Of a stretch of 64,000 nucleotides of DNA, positions 55,103 to 63,243 are shown piece after piece; the stretch's first letter is position 1, and every line of letters begins with the position of its first letter. The stretch comes from Auraticoccus monumenti. Its GTDB lineage: Bacteria > Actinomycetota > Actinomycetes > Propionibacteriales > Propionibacteriaceae. The stretch is from assembly GCF_900101785.1 (NCBI RefSeq), contig NZ_LT629688.1, forward strand, positions 1,612,001-1,676,000, given 5' to 3'. The notes below the pieces were generated by a model. The model did not search any database, was not told the origin of the DNA, and saw nothing but the letters and a program-made list of their open reading frames with translations. The translations under genes were made by a program, and so were the position numbers.

Positions 55103-55830
55103 GCGCGCTCACCGTCGACCTCGTGGTCAACGACGCCGCCATCTGGGCCGGCGCCGGGCAGCTCCGGCTCACCAACCAGCTCGAGGCGGTGCTGGGGGAG
55201 GGGCACGTGTTCGGTCTCGACCTCGAGGACCCGGCCCGGCTGTGGTTCAGCCGACCCGACGACCCGCAGGGGACGTCCTCCCCGCGGGTGGACTTCGTGC
55301 CGCACCTCATCGCCTCGGTCGCGCCCGGCCCCGGCACCGTCCGCTGGGGCTGGTCGCTGGAACCGCTCTCGTCGTTGCCCACCACCTCCCTCAGCCGCCG
55401 GCTGGCCGAGTTCGGCCGGAACCACGGGCTGGACGCGCTGACCGACCCCGAGCCGGCGATCAGCCGCCTGGCCCCCGAGGGCACCGAGCTGGCCGACGTC
55501 GCGCACCGGATCGCGCTGATGGCCTGCCAGGTCGTCGGCGAGGTGCCCTACTACACCTTCCCCGCCGGTGGCGGGACCCGTGGTGTCGTGCTGCTCCAGC
55601 CCACCGCGCCCATGCCCCCGGTGACCGCCCTGGACGTCTCCCTGGCCACCACCCGCGCCCTGGCCGACGGCCTCCTGGTGGACCACCAGCGAGCCGTGTC
55701 GGCGGCCGTCCAGCGGCTGGGCTGGCGGTGGCTGGGCAGCGGTCCGCCGTGGCGGGCCACGTCGGGCACCGAGGTGCTCACGTTCACCTTCGACGACCTG
55801 GGGCGGCTGACCGGCTGGAGCAGTCCCTGA
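55099..55830 (+). CDS. DUF6882-like protein of unknown function
   Basis: A 243-residue soluble protein. The segments GTVRWGWSLEPLSSLPTTSL, LADVAHRIALMACQVVG and FPAGGGTRGVVLLQP recall DUF6882, whose members have a Trp-rich (W-x-W) middle strand; the match is by eye only. No catalytic motif is evident. It is co-translated with the PH-domain protein (ATGA). Confidence 0.5.
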   Translation: MSALTVDLVVNDAAIWAGAGQLRLTNQLEAVLGEGHVFGLDLEDPARLWFSRPDDPQGTSSPRVDFVPHLIASVAPGPGTVRWGWSLEPLSSLPTTSLSRRLAEFGRNHGLDALTDPEPAISRLAPEGTELADVAHRIALMACQVVGEVPYYTFPAGGGTRGVVLLQPTAPMPPVTALDVSLATTRALADGLLVDHQRAVSAAVQRLGWRWLGSGPPWRATSGTEVLTFTFDDLGRLTGWSSP

Positions 55831-55888
55831 GTCGCGACCCCGTCCACAGACCGGCGCCCACCGGTCGGAGGAGGCGCGCCCGTCCTCG

Positions 55889-55894
55889 TAGGGT
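55889..55894 (+). promoter_or_regulatory. -10 box of leaderless recQ
   Basis: TAGGGT followed by 6 bases and the GTG at 55901. Confidence 0.55.
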
Positions 55895-55900
55895 GTCCGG

Positions 55901-57877
55901 GTGAGCGAGCCGTCGTGGGGAGCACCGGAGGACCGCGAGCCCCCGGAGGACTGGGAGCCCCCCGAGGACTGGGAGCCCCCGCAGGACTGGGTGGCACCGC
56001 AGCACCGGGGCGGGCACGAGGACGCCCCGGGAGCGGGCTCCGCGGGGGCGCCGGTCCCTCTCGTGGCGGAGCCGGTCCCGGCCCGCACCCCGTCGGAGGC
56101 GCTGCAGCGCGTCTGGGGCTACGACGCCTTCCGTGGCCAGCAGGCCGAGATCGTGGACACCGTGGTGGCCGGCGGGGACGCCGTGGTGCTGATGCCGACC
56201 GGTGGCGGCAAGAGCCTCTGCTACCAGGTGCCGTCGCTGGTGCGTGCCGGCACGGGGGTGGTGATCAGCCCGCTGATCGCCCTGATGCACGACCAGGTGG
56301 ACGCGCTGGAGCAGGTCGGCGTCCGTGCGGCCTACCTCAACTCCAGCCAGGACCCGGACCAGCGCCGCGACGTGGAGCGACGGCTGCTGGCCGGGGAGCT
56401 GGACCTGCTCTACCTCGCCCCGGAGCGGCTCGGCGCCGCGACGGGTCTGCTCCAGCGCTGCCGGATCGCGCTGTTCGCCATCGACGAGGCCCACTGCGTC
56501 AGCTCCTGGGGCCACGACTTCCGCCCCGAGTACCTGCAGCTCTCGGTGCTGCACGAGCGCTGGCCCGACGTCCCGCGGATCGCCCTGACCGCCACCGCGA
56601 CCGTGGAGACCCGGGCCGAGATCGCCGAGCGGCTGGCCCTCACCGACGCCCGGGTCTTCGTCTCCAGCTTCGACCGGCCCAACATCCAGTACCGGATCGC
56701 CCCGAAGAACGACGCCCGCAACCAGCTGCTCCGGCTGCTGCGCGAGGAGCACCCGGGGGAGGCCGGCATCGTCTACTGCCTGAGCCGCGCCTCGGTGGAC
56801 AAGACCGCGGAGTGGCTGGCCGGCCAGGGCGTCACCGCGCTGCCGTACCACGCCGGCCTGGACGCCCGGACGCGCTCGCTGCACCAGTCCCGGTTCCTGC
56901 GCGAGGACGGCGTGGTGATGGTGGCCACCATCGCCTTCGGGATGGGCATCGACAAGCCCGACGTCCGCTTCGTGGCCCACCTGGACCTGCCGAAGTCGGT
57001 CGAGGGCTACTACCAGGAGACCGGTCGGGCGGGACGCGACGGGCTGGCCTCCACCGCCTGGCTGGCCTACGGGCTGCAGGACGTGGTCCAGCAGCGCCGG
57101 ATGATCGCCGAGGGCGAGGGGGACCGGCAGCGCAAGCGGGTCCAGACCCTGCACCTGGACGCGATGCTGGCCCTCTGCGAGACGGTGGAGTGCCGGCGTC
57201 AGCAGCTGCTGGCCTACTTCGGGGAGGAGAGCGGGCGCTGCGGCAACTGCGACACCTGCCTGTCCCCGCCGGAGTCCTTCGACGGGACGGTGCCGGCGCA
57301 GAAGCTGCTCTCCACCGTGGTCCGGCTGCAGCGCGAGCGGGGGCAGGCCTTCGGGGCCGGGCACCTAGTCGACATCCTGCTCGGCAGGGACAACGAGCGG
57401 GTGCGGAAGTTCCGCCACGACCAGCTCTCCACCTACGGCATCGGCACCGAGCTGGACGACGCCGGCTGGCGCGGCGTGGTGCGCCAGGTGCTGGCCCAGG
57501 GGCTGCTGGAGGTGCAGGGGGAGTACGGGGTGCTGGCGGTCACCGAGCCGGCGCTCGCGGTGCTGCGGGGCCGGCGGGAGGTGCGGCTGCGGAAGGAGCA
57601 GCAGCGGGAGCGGGTGCAGCGTAGCCGGAGGACCGGGGCGGCCCCACCCGACCTGGACGAGGACGCCCAGGCGCTGTTCCAGCGGCTGCGCACCTGGCGG
57701 TCCCAGGTGGCCAAGGAGCAGGCGGTGCCGGCCTACGTCGTCTTCTCCGACGCCACCCTGGCGGGCATCGCCGGTGCCCGTCCGACCACCGAGGCCGAGC
57801 TCCGCGCCGTCTCCGGGGTCGGGGAGGCCAAGCTGACCCGCTACGGCGAGGCCGTCCTCGAGCTCCTGGCCACCTGA
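55901..57877 (+). CDS. recQ: RecQ family ATP-dependent DNA helicase
   Basis: A 658-residue 3'-5' DNA helicase. Motif 0 [13 protein letters not shown], Walker [17 protein letters not shown], Walker [21 protein letters not shown], motif [14 protein letters not shown], motif [20 protein letters not shown] and motif [15 protein letters not shown] are all present. A zinc-binding region ([23 protein letters not shown], given by its last part GRCGNCDTC), a winged helix and a C-terminal HRDC domain ([19 protein letters not shown]) follow. Residues 8-32 contain tandem PPEDWE repeats, an unusual N-terminal addition. Leaderless GTG start. Confidence 0.93.
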   Translation: MSEPSWGAPEDREPPEDWEPPEDWEPPQDWVAPQHRGGHEDAPGAGSAGAPVPLVAEPVPARTPSEALQRVWGYDAFRGQQAEIVDTVVAGGDAVVLMPTGGGKSLCYQVPSLVRAGTGVVISPLIALMHDQVDALEQVGVRAAYLNSSQDPDQRRDVERRLLAGELDLLYLAPERLGAATGLLQRCRIALFAIDEAHCVSSWGHDFRPEYLQLSVLHERWPDVPRIALTATATVETRAEIAERLALTDARVFVSSFDRPNIQYRIAPKNDARNQLLRLLREEHPGEAGIVYCLSRASVDKTAEWLAGQGVTALPYHAGLDARTRSLHQSRFLREDGVVMVATIAFGMGIDKPDVRFVAHLDLPKSVEGYYQETGRAGRDGLASTAWLAYGLQDVVQQRRMIAEGEGDRQRKRVQTLHLDAMLALCETVECRRQQLLAYFGEESGRCGNCDTCLSPPESFDGTVPAQKLLSTVVRLQRERGQAFGAGHLVDILLGRDNERVRKFRHDQLSTYGIGTELDDAGWRGVVRQVLAQGLLEVQGEYGVLAVTEPALAVLRGRREVRLRKEQQRERVQRSRRTGAAPPDLDEDAQALFQRLRTWRSQVAKEQAVPAYVVFSDATLAGIAGARPTTEAELRAVSGVGEAKLTRYGEAVLELLAT

Positions 57878-57918
57878 CCCCGCCCCGTCCCCGCCCCGCC
57901 CCTCGTCCTCCGGACCGA

Positions 57919-57985
57919 GGAGGCGACTGGCCGCGTGCTGTCGCCTCCGGTGAGGACGAGGCGACCACCCGGGGCGACTCGCCAC
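57919..57985. repeat. single short copy of the GGCGACTSGCC repeat family, with hairpin
   Basis: GGCGACTGG, a GTCGCCTCC block, GAGGCGACC and GGCGACTCGCCACC follow one another in the order seen in the 52 kb units. The first part forms a perfect 9-base stem (57919-57927 with 57940-57948) and a 12-base loop, so here the element could act as terminator between the convergent recQ and peptidase genes. Confidence 0.6.
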
Positions 57986-58069
57986 CGGGCGGGGTCCGGG
58001 GACGTGCTGGTCGGGGTCAGGCGGGGCCCGACCGCCCCGGGGTGGGGCGGAGCGGTCGAGGCGCCCGCC

Positions 58070-60037
58070 TCACCAGATGGAGACCCGCTCGGACTCGTCC
58101 AGCCACAGGGCGTCGGTCGGCGTCACGTCGAAGGCGGTGTAGAAGTCGTCGACGTTGCGCACGATCTGGTTGCAGCGGAACTCCGGCGGGGAGTGCGGGT
58201 CGGTGGCGATCCGCTGCCGGACGGTCTCGGGACGCATCTTGCTCTGCCAGACCGTCGCCCAGCTCAGGAACAGCCGCTGCTCACCGGTCAGCCCGTCGAT
58301 CTCGGGCACCTCGGTGCCCTCGGTGGCGATCCGCCAGGCCTTCAGGGCGATGGAGAGACCGCCCAGGTCGCCGATGTTCTCCCCGATGGTGAGCGCGCCG
58401 TTGACGTGCAGCTCGGAGGCGCCCTCGGGGGAGAGCTCGTCGTACTGGGCGATCAGGGAGCCGGTGCGGGCCTCGAAGGCCTCGCGGTCGGCGGCGGTCC
58501 ACCAGTCCCGCAGCCGGCCCTCGCCGTCGCAGGTGGAGCCCTGGTCGTCGAAGCCGTGCCCGATCTCGTGCCCGATCACCGCGCCGATGCCGCCGTAGTT
58601 GACCGCGTCGTCGACCGTCTCGTCGAAGAACGGCGGCTGCAGGATGGCGGCCGGGAAGACGATCTCGTTGCGCAGCGGGTGGTAGTAGGCGTTGACCGTC
58701 TGGGGGGTCATGAACCACTCGTGCTGCTCGATCGGCTGGTCGATCTTGGCCAGCTGGAAGTCCAGGTCGAAGGCCACCGAGGCCAGCACGTTGGCCAGCA
58801 GGTCGTCGGGGACGACGGTCAGGCCCGAGTAGTCGCGCCAGCGGTCGGGGTAGCCGATCTTGGGGGTGAAGTTGCCCAGCTTGGTCAGCGCCTCGGCCTT
58901 GGTGGCCTCGGTCATCCACTCCAGGTCGGTGATCGAGCGGCGGTAGGCCTCGATCAGGTTGGCCACCAGCTCGTCCATCCGCTCCTTGGCGGTGGGGGAG
59001 AAGTGCCGCTCGACGTAGATCTTGCCGACGGCCTCGCCCAGGACGCCCTCGACCAGGTCCACCCCGCGCTTCCACCGCTCCTTGAGGACCGGGGTGCCGG
59101 ACAGCGTGGTCCCGTAGAAGGCGAAGCGCTCGGCCACGAAGGCCTCGCCGAGGTAGGGGGAGCGGCCGGTGACGACCTTCCAGCGCGCCCAGGCCCGCCA
59201 GGCGGGGAGGTGGTCGTCGCTGACCAGGCTGGCCACGTCGGTGAAGAAGGAGGGCTGGGCGTTCACCACGTCGCTCGCCGTCGCCGGCACCCCGACCGAC
59301 GCGAGCAGCTCGGCCAGCCCGAGCTCCGGCGCGCTGTCGGCGAACTCCTGCAGGGTCATCGGGTTGTACATCTGGCGCATGTCGCGGGTGCGCACCTTGT
59401 CCCAGTGGCGGGCGGCGATCTCGGTCTCCAGCGCGAAGGCCAGCTCGGCCTGGCCGGCGGCGTCCTCGATCCCGGCCAGGGCCAGCGAGCGCTCGATGTG
59501 GCCCCGGTAGGCGGCGCGGATGTCGGCGTACTCGTCGGCGCGGTAGTACTCCTCGTCCGGCAGTCCCAGTCCGCCCTGGCCGGCGAAGAGCACGTAGCGG
59601 CGGGGGTCGCCCGGGTCGGCGTCGACGTCGACGCCGACCAGCGAGGGCAGCCCGCGCCGGGTCAGGTGACCCAGCAGCCGGGGGAGCGCGGAGGTGCTGC
59701 GCATCGCAGAGACGGCGGCGAGGTCCTCGGCCAGCACGCCGGTGCCGGCGGCCTCGATGGCGTCGGTGTCCATGAAGGAGGTGAAGAGGTCGGCGATCTT
59801 CGCCGCCTCGGTGCCGGCCTCGGGGGTGGCCCCGTCGGTGCTCAGCCCGGTGATGATGTCGCGCACCGCGGCCTCGGCCTCGTCGCGCAGCACCAGGAAG
59901 GCGCCGGTGCCCGGCTTGTCCTCCGGGATCTCCGCCGTCCGCAGCCACGGGCCGTTGACGTGGCGGTACAGGTCGTCCTGGACGCGGACGGTCTGGTCGA
60001 AGGTGCGGGGGTCGAGGGCAGGCATCGAATCGGTCAC
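58070..60037 (-). CDS. M13 family zinc metallopeptidase (neprilysin-like)
   Basis: A 655-residue M13 peptidase of normal bacterial length. Motifs: VNAYYHPLRNEIVFPAAIL (substrate-binding NAYY), VIGHEIGHGFDDQG (HExxH, about residue 488), and ENIGDLGGLSIA (ExxxD, third zinc ligand). There is no signal peptide, so it is probably cytoplasmic like other actinobacterial members. The GTG start is preceded by -10 TAGAGT at 6 bases, so it is leaderless. Confidence 0.92.
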   Translation of the reverse strand: MTDSMPALDPRTFDQTVRVQDDLYRHVNGPWLRTAEIPEDKPGTGAFLVLRDEAEAAVRDIITGLSTDGATPEAGTEAAKIADLFTSFMDTDAIEAAGTGVLAEDLAAVSAMRSTSALPRLLGHLTRRGLPSLVGVDVDADPGDPRRYVLFAGQGGLGLPDEEYYRADEYADIRAAYRGHIERSLALAGIEDAAGQAELAFALETEIAARHWDKVRTRDMRQMYNPMTLQEFADSAPELGLAELLASVGVPATASDVVNAQPSFFTDVASLVSDDHLPAWRAWARWKVVTGRSPYLGEAFVAERFAFYGTTLSGTPVLKERWKRGVDLVEGVLGEAVGKIYVERHFSPTAKERMDELVANLIEAYRRSITDLEWMTEATKAEALTKLGNFTPKIGYPDRWRDYSGLTVVPDDLLANVLASVAFDLDFQLAKIDQPIEQHEWFMTPQTVNAYYHPLRNEIVFPAAILQPPFFDETVDDAVNYGGIGAVIGHEIGHGFDDQGSTCDGEGRLRDWWTAADREAFEARTGSLIAQYDELSPEGASELHVNGALTIGENIGDLGGLSIALKAWRIATEGTEVPEIDGLTGEQRLFLSWATVWQSKMRPETVRQRIATDPHSPPEFRCNQIVRNVDDFYTAFDVTPTDALWLDESERVSIW

Positions 60038-60043
60038 GCGACG

Positions 60044-60049
60044 ACTCTA
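60044..60049 (-). promoter_or_regulatory. -10 box of leaderless M13 peptidase gene
   Basis: TAGAGT on the minus strand, 6 bases before the GTG at 60037. Confidence 0.5.
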
Positions 60050-60140
60050 CCGAGCGCCTCCGACGTCGCCGCGGGTGGCGGACGGGGCGCTCACCGCGGA
60101 CGGCCGACAGGGCTCGACGGGGAAGCCCCTTGCTCGCGCG

Positions 60141-60178
60141 AATCGATACGCGTATCGTTTTGCGTATCGATTTACGCA
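60141..60178. promoter_or_regulatory. A/T-rich double palindrome, probable operator of the small gene at 60197
   Basis: CGATACGCGTATCG (60144-60157) is a perfect 14-base palindrome. TGCGTA-N6-TACGCA (60161-60178) is a second dyad. The region stands out by its A/T content and ends 18 bases before the ATG at 60197. GCGTATCGATT (60162-60172) also occurs in the TetR operator region at 5347-5357, which suggests the same repressor binds both. Confidence 0.55.
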
Positions 60179-60196
60179 CGAGATCAGGAGCCCACC

Positions 60197-60430
60197 ATGT
60201 ACCTCTTCCACACCACCGAGCAGGCCCTCCGCTTCCCGACCTCCGCCGCCGCGGACCGGGCCGGGCGCGACGGGCTCGAGGCCGACCACCTCGCCAGCTG
60301 GGGGGTCGTGCTGGCCAGCGTGGCGCCGGTGGCGCCGTCCCGGCCGGCGCCCGCCCGGCGCGCCCCCCACCGTGCCGCCACCGGCCGGGCCGTCCTGGCC
60401 GAGCCCGCCTGCGCGGTGGCCCGCGGCTAG
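60197..60430 (+). CDS. small protein of unknown function, 77 aa
   Basis: An ATG with CAGGAG 7-12 bases upstream opens a 77-residue frame ending in TAG. The first 37 residues (MYLFHTTEQALRFPTSAAAD, then LEADHLASWGVVLASV) look like a folded, weakly helical segment; the rest is Ala/Arg/Pro-rich and basic. I recognise no family. The strong double palindrome just upstream implies a controlled transcript, which is the main reason to accept the gene. Confidence 0.5.
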   Translation: MYLFHTTEQALRFPTSAAADRAGRDGLEADHLASWGVVLASVAPVAPSRPAPARRAPHRAATGRAVLAEPACAVARG

Positions 60431-60467
60431 GATCGGCTCACTGCAGGGTGAGCCGGGGGGAGCGGGC

Positions 60468-61526
60468 GTGGGGTCGGTGACCATGAAGGACGTCGCCACC
60501 CGTCTCGGCGTCTCGGTCACCTCGGTTTCCAACGCCTTCAGCCGCCCCGACCGCATCTCCGCCGACCTGCGGTCCCGCATCATCGACGGCGCCGCCGACC
60601 TGGGCTACCACGGCCCGGACGCCGCCGGGCGCGTGCTCAGGTCCGGGCGGGCCAACGCCTTCGGGGTGGTCTTCAACGACCGGCTCTCCTACGTCTTCAC
60701 CGACCCGTACGCCATCGCTCTGCTCGCCGGTTTCACCGAGGTGCTCGAGGAGGCCGGGGTCGGGGTCTTCCTGGCACCGCTCCCGGTCGGTCCGCAGGGC
60801 TCGGAGGCGGACCCCGGCGCCATCGCCACCGCCGTCGTGGACGGCGTCGTCGGCCTCTGCGCGGGCCCGTCGCACCCCGGGATCGTGGCGGCCACGCGGC
60901 GCCAGCTGCCGGTGGTGCTGACCGACACCTCACCCGACCACGACTACGTGTCCATCGACGACCGCGCGGCCGGACGGCTGGTCGGCCGGCACCTGGCCGG
61001 GCTGGGGCACCGGGTGGTGGGCCTGGTCTGCGACACCCCCGACGGGGACGAGGTGCGGGTGCTGCACCGGGCCGACCTGCCGGCGGAGATCGAGTCGTTC
61101 CGCCGCCGGGGGTGGGCCGACGCCTCCAACCGGCTGGAGGGCATCGTGGAGAGCGTCGCCGACCGCGACGTCGTCGCCGTGACCGCCGGCCGCAACACCC
61201 GTGACAGCGGCCGGCGGGCTGCCGCCGCCCTGCTCGACCGCGACCCGCGTCCCACCGCGGTCGTCGCGGTCAGCGACGTGCTGGGGCTCGGTGTGCTCGA
61301 CGAGGTGCGTTCCCGCGGCCTGGTGCCCGGCGTGGACGTCTCGGTCACCGGGTTCGACGGGATCCCCGAGGCCGTGGCCGCGGGGCTGACCACCGTGGTG
61401 CAGCCGATCGCGGAGAAGGGCCGTCAGGCCGCCCGGCTGCTGCTGGACCCGACCTCGGACCGTCGCCAGGTGGTGCTCCCGACCGAGCTGCGGGTCGGGA
61501 CGACCACCGGCCCAGCCCCTCGCTGA
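60468..61526 (+). CDS. LacI family transcriptional regulator
   Basis: A 352-residue LacI-type protein: MKDVATRLGVSVTSVSNAFS helix-turn-helix, hinge region, and a periplasmic-binding-like effector domain (FGVVFNDRLSYVF, GLCAGPS, VAVSDVLGLGVLDEV, VSVTGFDGIPEA). The effector is probably a sugar. GTG 60468 follows GGGGGGAG by 5 bases; GTG 60477 and ATG 60483 are alternatives in the same frame. The perfect palindrome at 61639-61654 before the sulfatase gene is its likely operator. Confidence 0.9.
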   Translation: MGSVTMKDVATRLGVSVTSVSNAFSRPDRISADLRSRIIDGAADLGYHGPDAAGRVLRSGRANAFGVVFNDRLSYVFTDPYAIALLAGFTEVLEEAGVGVFLAPLPVGPQGSEADPGAIATAVVDGVVGLCAGPSHPGIVAATRRQLPVVLTDTSPDHDYVSIDDRAAGRLVGRHLAGLGHRVVGLVCDTPDGDEVRVLHRADLPAEIESFRRRGWADASNRLEGIVESVADRDVVAVTAGRNTRDSGRRAAAALLDRDPRPTAVVAVSDVLGLGVLDEVRSRGLVPGVDVSVTGFDGIPEAVAAGLTTVVQPIAEKGRQAARLLLDPTSDRRQVVLPTELRVGTTTGPAPR

Positions 61527-61638
61527 GCCGGATCTCCGCGCGGTCGACCCCTGGTGCCCGGGGGTGCCCGACCGCCGGTCGCCCAGCCCTCGGCCGGCAC
61601 CCCTGCACGACGCGACCCGATCCCCTCGAGGCCGGCTC

Positions 61639-61654
61639 TTTACAGCGCTGTAAA
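61639..61654. promoter_or_regulatory. perfect 16-base palindrome, probable LacI-family operator
   Basis: TTTACAGCGCTGTAAA reads identically on both strands. The central AGCGCT is the core typical of LacI/GalR operators. It lies 113 bases after the LacI gene and 42 bases before the sulfatase start; a CAGACT at 61662-61667 could be the -10 box just downstream. Confidence 0.75.
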
Positions 61655-61695
61655 TCTGACGCAGACTAGGCGGCCACGACGACGTGGGGAGCAAC

Positions 61696-63243
61696 GTGGC
61701 ACCGACCGAGCCGACGAGGCCGACGGCTGGACGACGGCCGGACGTCCTGCTGGTGATGACCGACCAGCACCGCGCCGGGCTGACCGCCCGGTCGGGCTAC
61801 CCGCTGGACACCATGCCGTTCACCGACTCCCTGGCCGCGGGTGGCACCGACCTGGTCCGGGCCTACACGCCCAACCCGACCTGCGTGCCGGCCCGCACCA
61901 GCATGCTCACCGGGCGCTTCCCCTCCGCCCACCGGGTGCGGCAGAACAGCACCGCCCGGCACGCCTGCTACGACGCCGACCTGCTGGACGTCCTTCGGGG
62001 GGCCGGTTACCGGCTGCACTTCGCCGGGAAGCCCCACATCCACCGCGGCCCGGACGACTTCGACGCGTGGGCCGGGCCCTACTGGCACACCGGGGGTCCG
62101 CAGCACAGCGAGGAGCACGCCGCCTTCGACGCCTGGCTCGACGGGCTGGACCACGGCCCGAGCGAGGTGGCTACCCCGTTCCCGGTGCAGGCGCAGCTGC
62201 CGCACCGCATCGTCGACCAGGCCCTGGCCGACCTGGCTCGCCACACCGGTCCGGAGCCCGTCTTCACCTGGGTCTCCTTCCCCGAGCCGCACAACCCCTA
62301 CCAGGTGCCCGAGCCCTACTTCTCCCTCTTCGCCGAGGAGGACGTCCCCGACCGGCTCGCCGGGCCGGAGGTGGCCGAGCGGAAGGGCGGTGACACGGCC
62401 TGGCTGCGACGCCTGGTGGAGGAGAAGCGCCCCGGCTACGACCTGCTGTGGCGCCGCTACGCGGCCAGCTACCTGGGCATGCTGCGGCTGCTGGACGACG
62501 AGCTCCGGCGCCTGGTCACCGCGGTGCGCGAGCGGCGTCCGGACACCCTCGTGCTGCTGGTCAGCGACCACGGCGACTACGTCGGGGAGTACGGGCTGCA
62601 GCGCAAGGGCGCCGGTCTGCCCGAGCTCCTGGTCCGGATCCCGATGGTGGTCCACGGTCCCGGCGTCGCGGCGCAGACGCGCGAGGAGCTGGTGTCCCTG
62701 GTCGACGTCCTGCCCACCCTCTGCGAGCTCCTCGGCGCCGACGTCCCCGCCGGCGTCCAGGGCCGCAGCCTCGCCCCGCTGCTGGCGGGGGAGGCGGTGC
62801 CGCCCGGGGAGTTCGGCAGCATCTACGCCGAGGTCGGCTTCGGCGGTGCCCGCTACGGGCCGGAGGAGCGGCCGCCGCTGCACTTCGACTACGCCGGCAC
62901 CAGCTACGACGAGCTCAACTCGGTCACCATGAGCGGCGGCCAGCGGATGGTCCGCGCGGGGGACTGGAAGCTCGTCGCCGACGACGAGGGCCGGTTGGAG
63001 CTGTACGACCTGTCCGAGGACCCCGTCGAGCTGGTCGACCTCTCCGAGGACCCGGCCCGCGCGGGTGTCCTGCTCGCGCTGACCCGGCTGCTCGCCGCCT
63101 GGATGATCCGGGTCGGCGACGAGCTGCCCACGGGCGCCTACACCGCCAAGCGCCCACCGCACGGCTGGCGCTGGGCCGAGCACGGCCCGCCGCTGCCCGC
63201 TGCGGAGCACCACACCGACCGCTCACCGAGGAGAGACCGATGA
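61696..63243 (+). CDS. sulfatase (alkaline phosphatase superfamily)
   Basis: A 515-residue type I sulfatase. It has the metal-binding DVLLVMTDQHRAG start and the CxPxR signature NPTCVPARTSMLTGRF, whose Cys 63 would be converted to formylglycine. VLLVSDHGDYVGEYGL is the DH metal pair and RIPMVVHGPG is also typical. No signal peptide is seen, so it should act in the cytoplasm on an imported sulfated sugar. GTG 61696 is preferred (GGGGAG 4 bases upstream); GTG 61684 in frame is possible. It overlaps the next gene by ATGA. Confidence 0.88.
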   Translation: MAPTEPTRPTAGRRPDVLLVMTDQHRAGLTARSGYPLDTMPFTDSLAAGGTDLVRAYTPNPTCVPARTSMLTGRFPSAHRVRQNSTARHACYDADLLDVLRGAGYRLHFAGKPHIHRGPDDFDAWAGPYWHTGGPQHSEEHAAFDAWLDGLDHGPSEVATPFPVQAQLPHRIVDQALADLARHTGPEPVFTWVSFPEPHNPYQVPEPYFSLFAEEDVPDRLAGPEVAERKGGDTAWLRRLVEEKRPGYDLLWRRYAASYLGMLRLLDDELRRLVTAVRERRPDTLVLLVSDHGDYVGEYGLQRKGAGLPELLVRIPMVVHGPGVAAQTREELVSLVDVLPTLCELLGADVPAGVQGRSLAPLLAGEAVPPGEFGSIYAEVGFGGARYGPEERPPLHFDYAGTSYDELNSVTMSGGQRMVRAGDWKLVADDEGRLELYDLSEDPVELVDLSEDPARAGVLLALTRLLAAWMIRVGDELPTGAYTAKRPPHGWRWAEHGPPLPAAEHHTDRSPRRDR

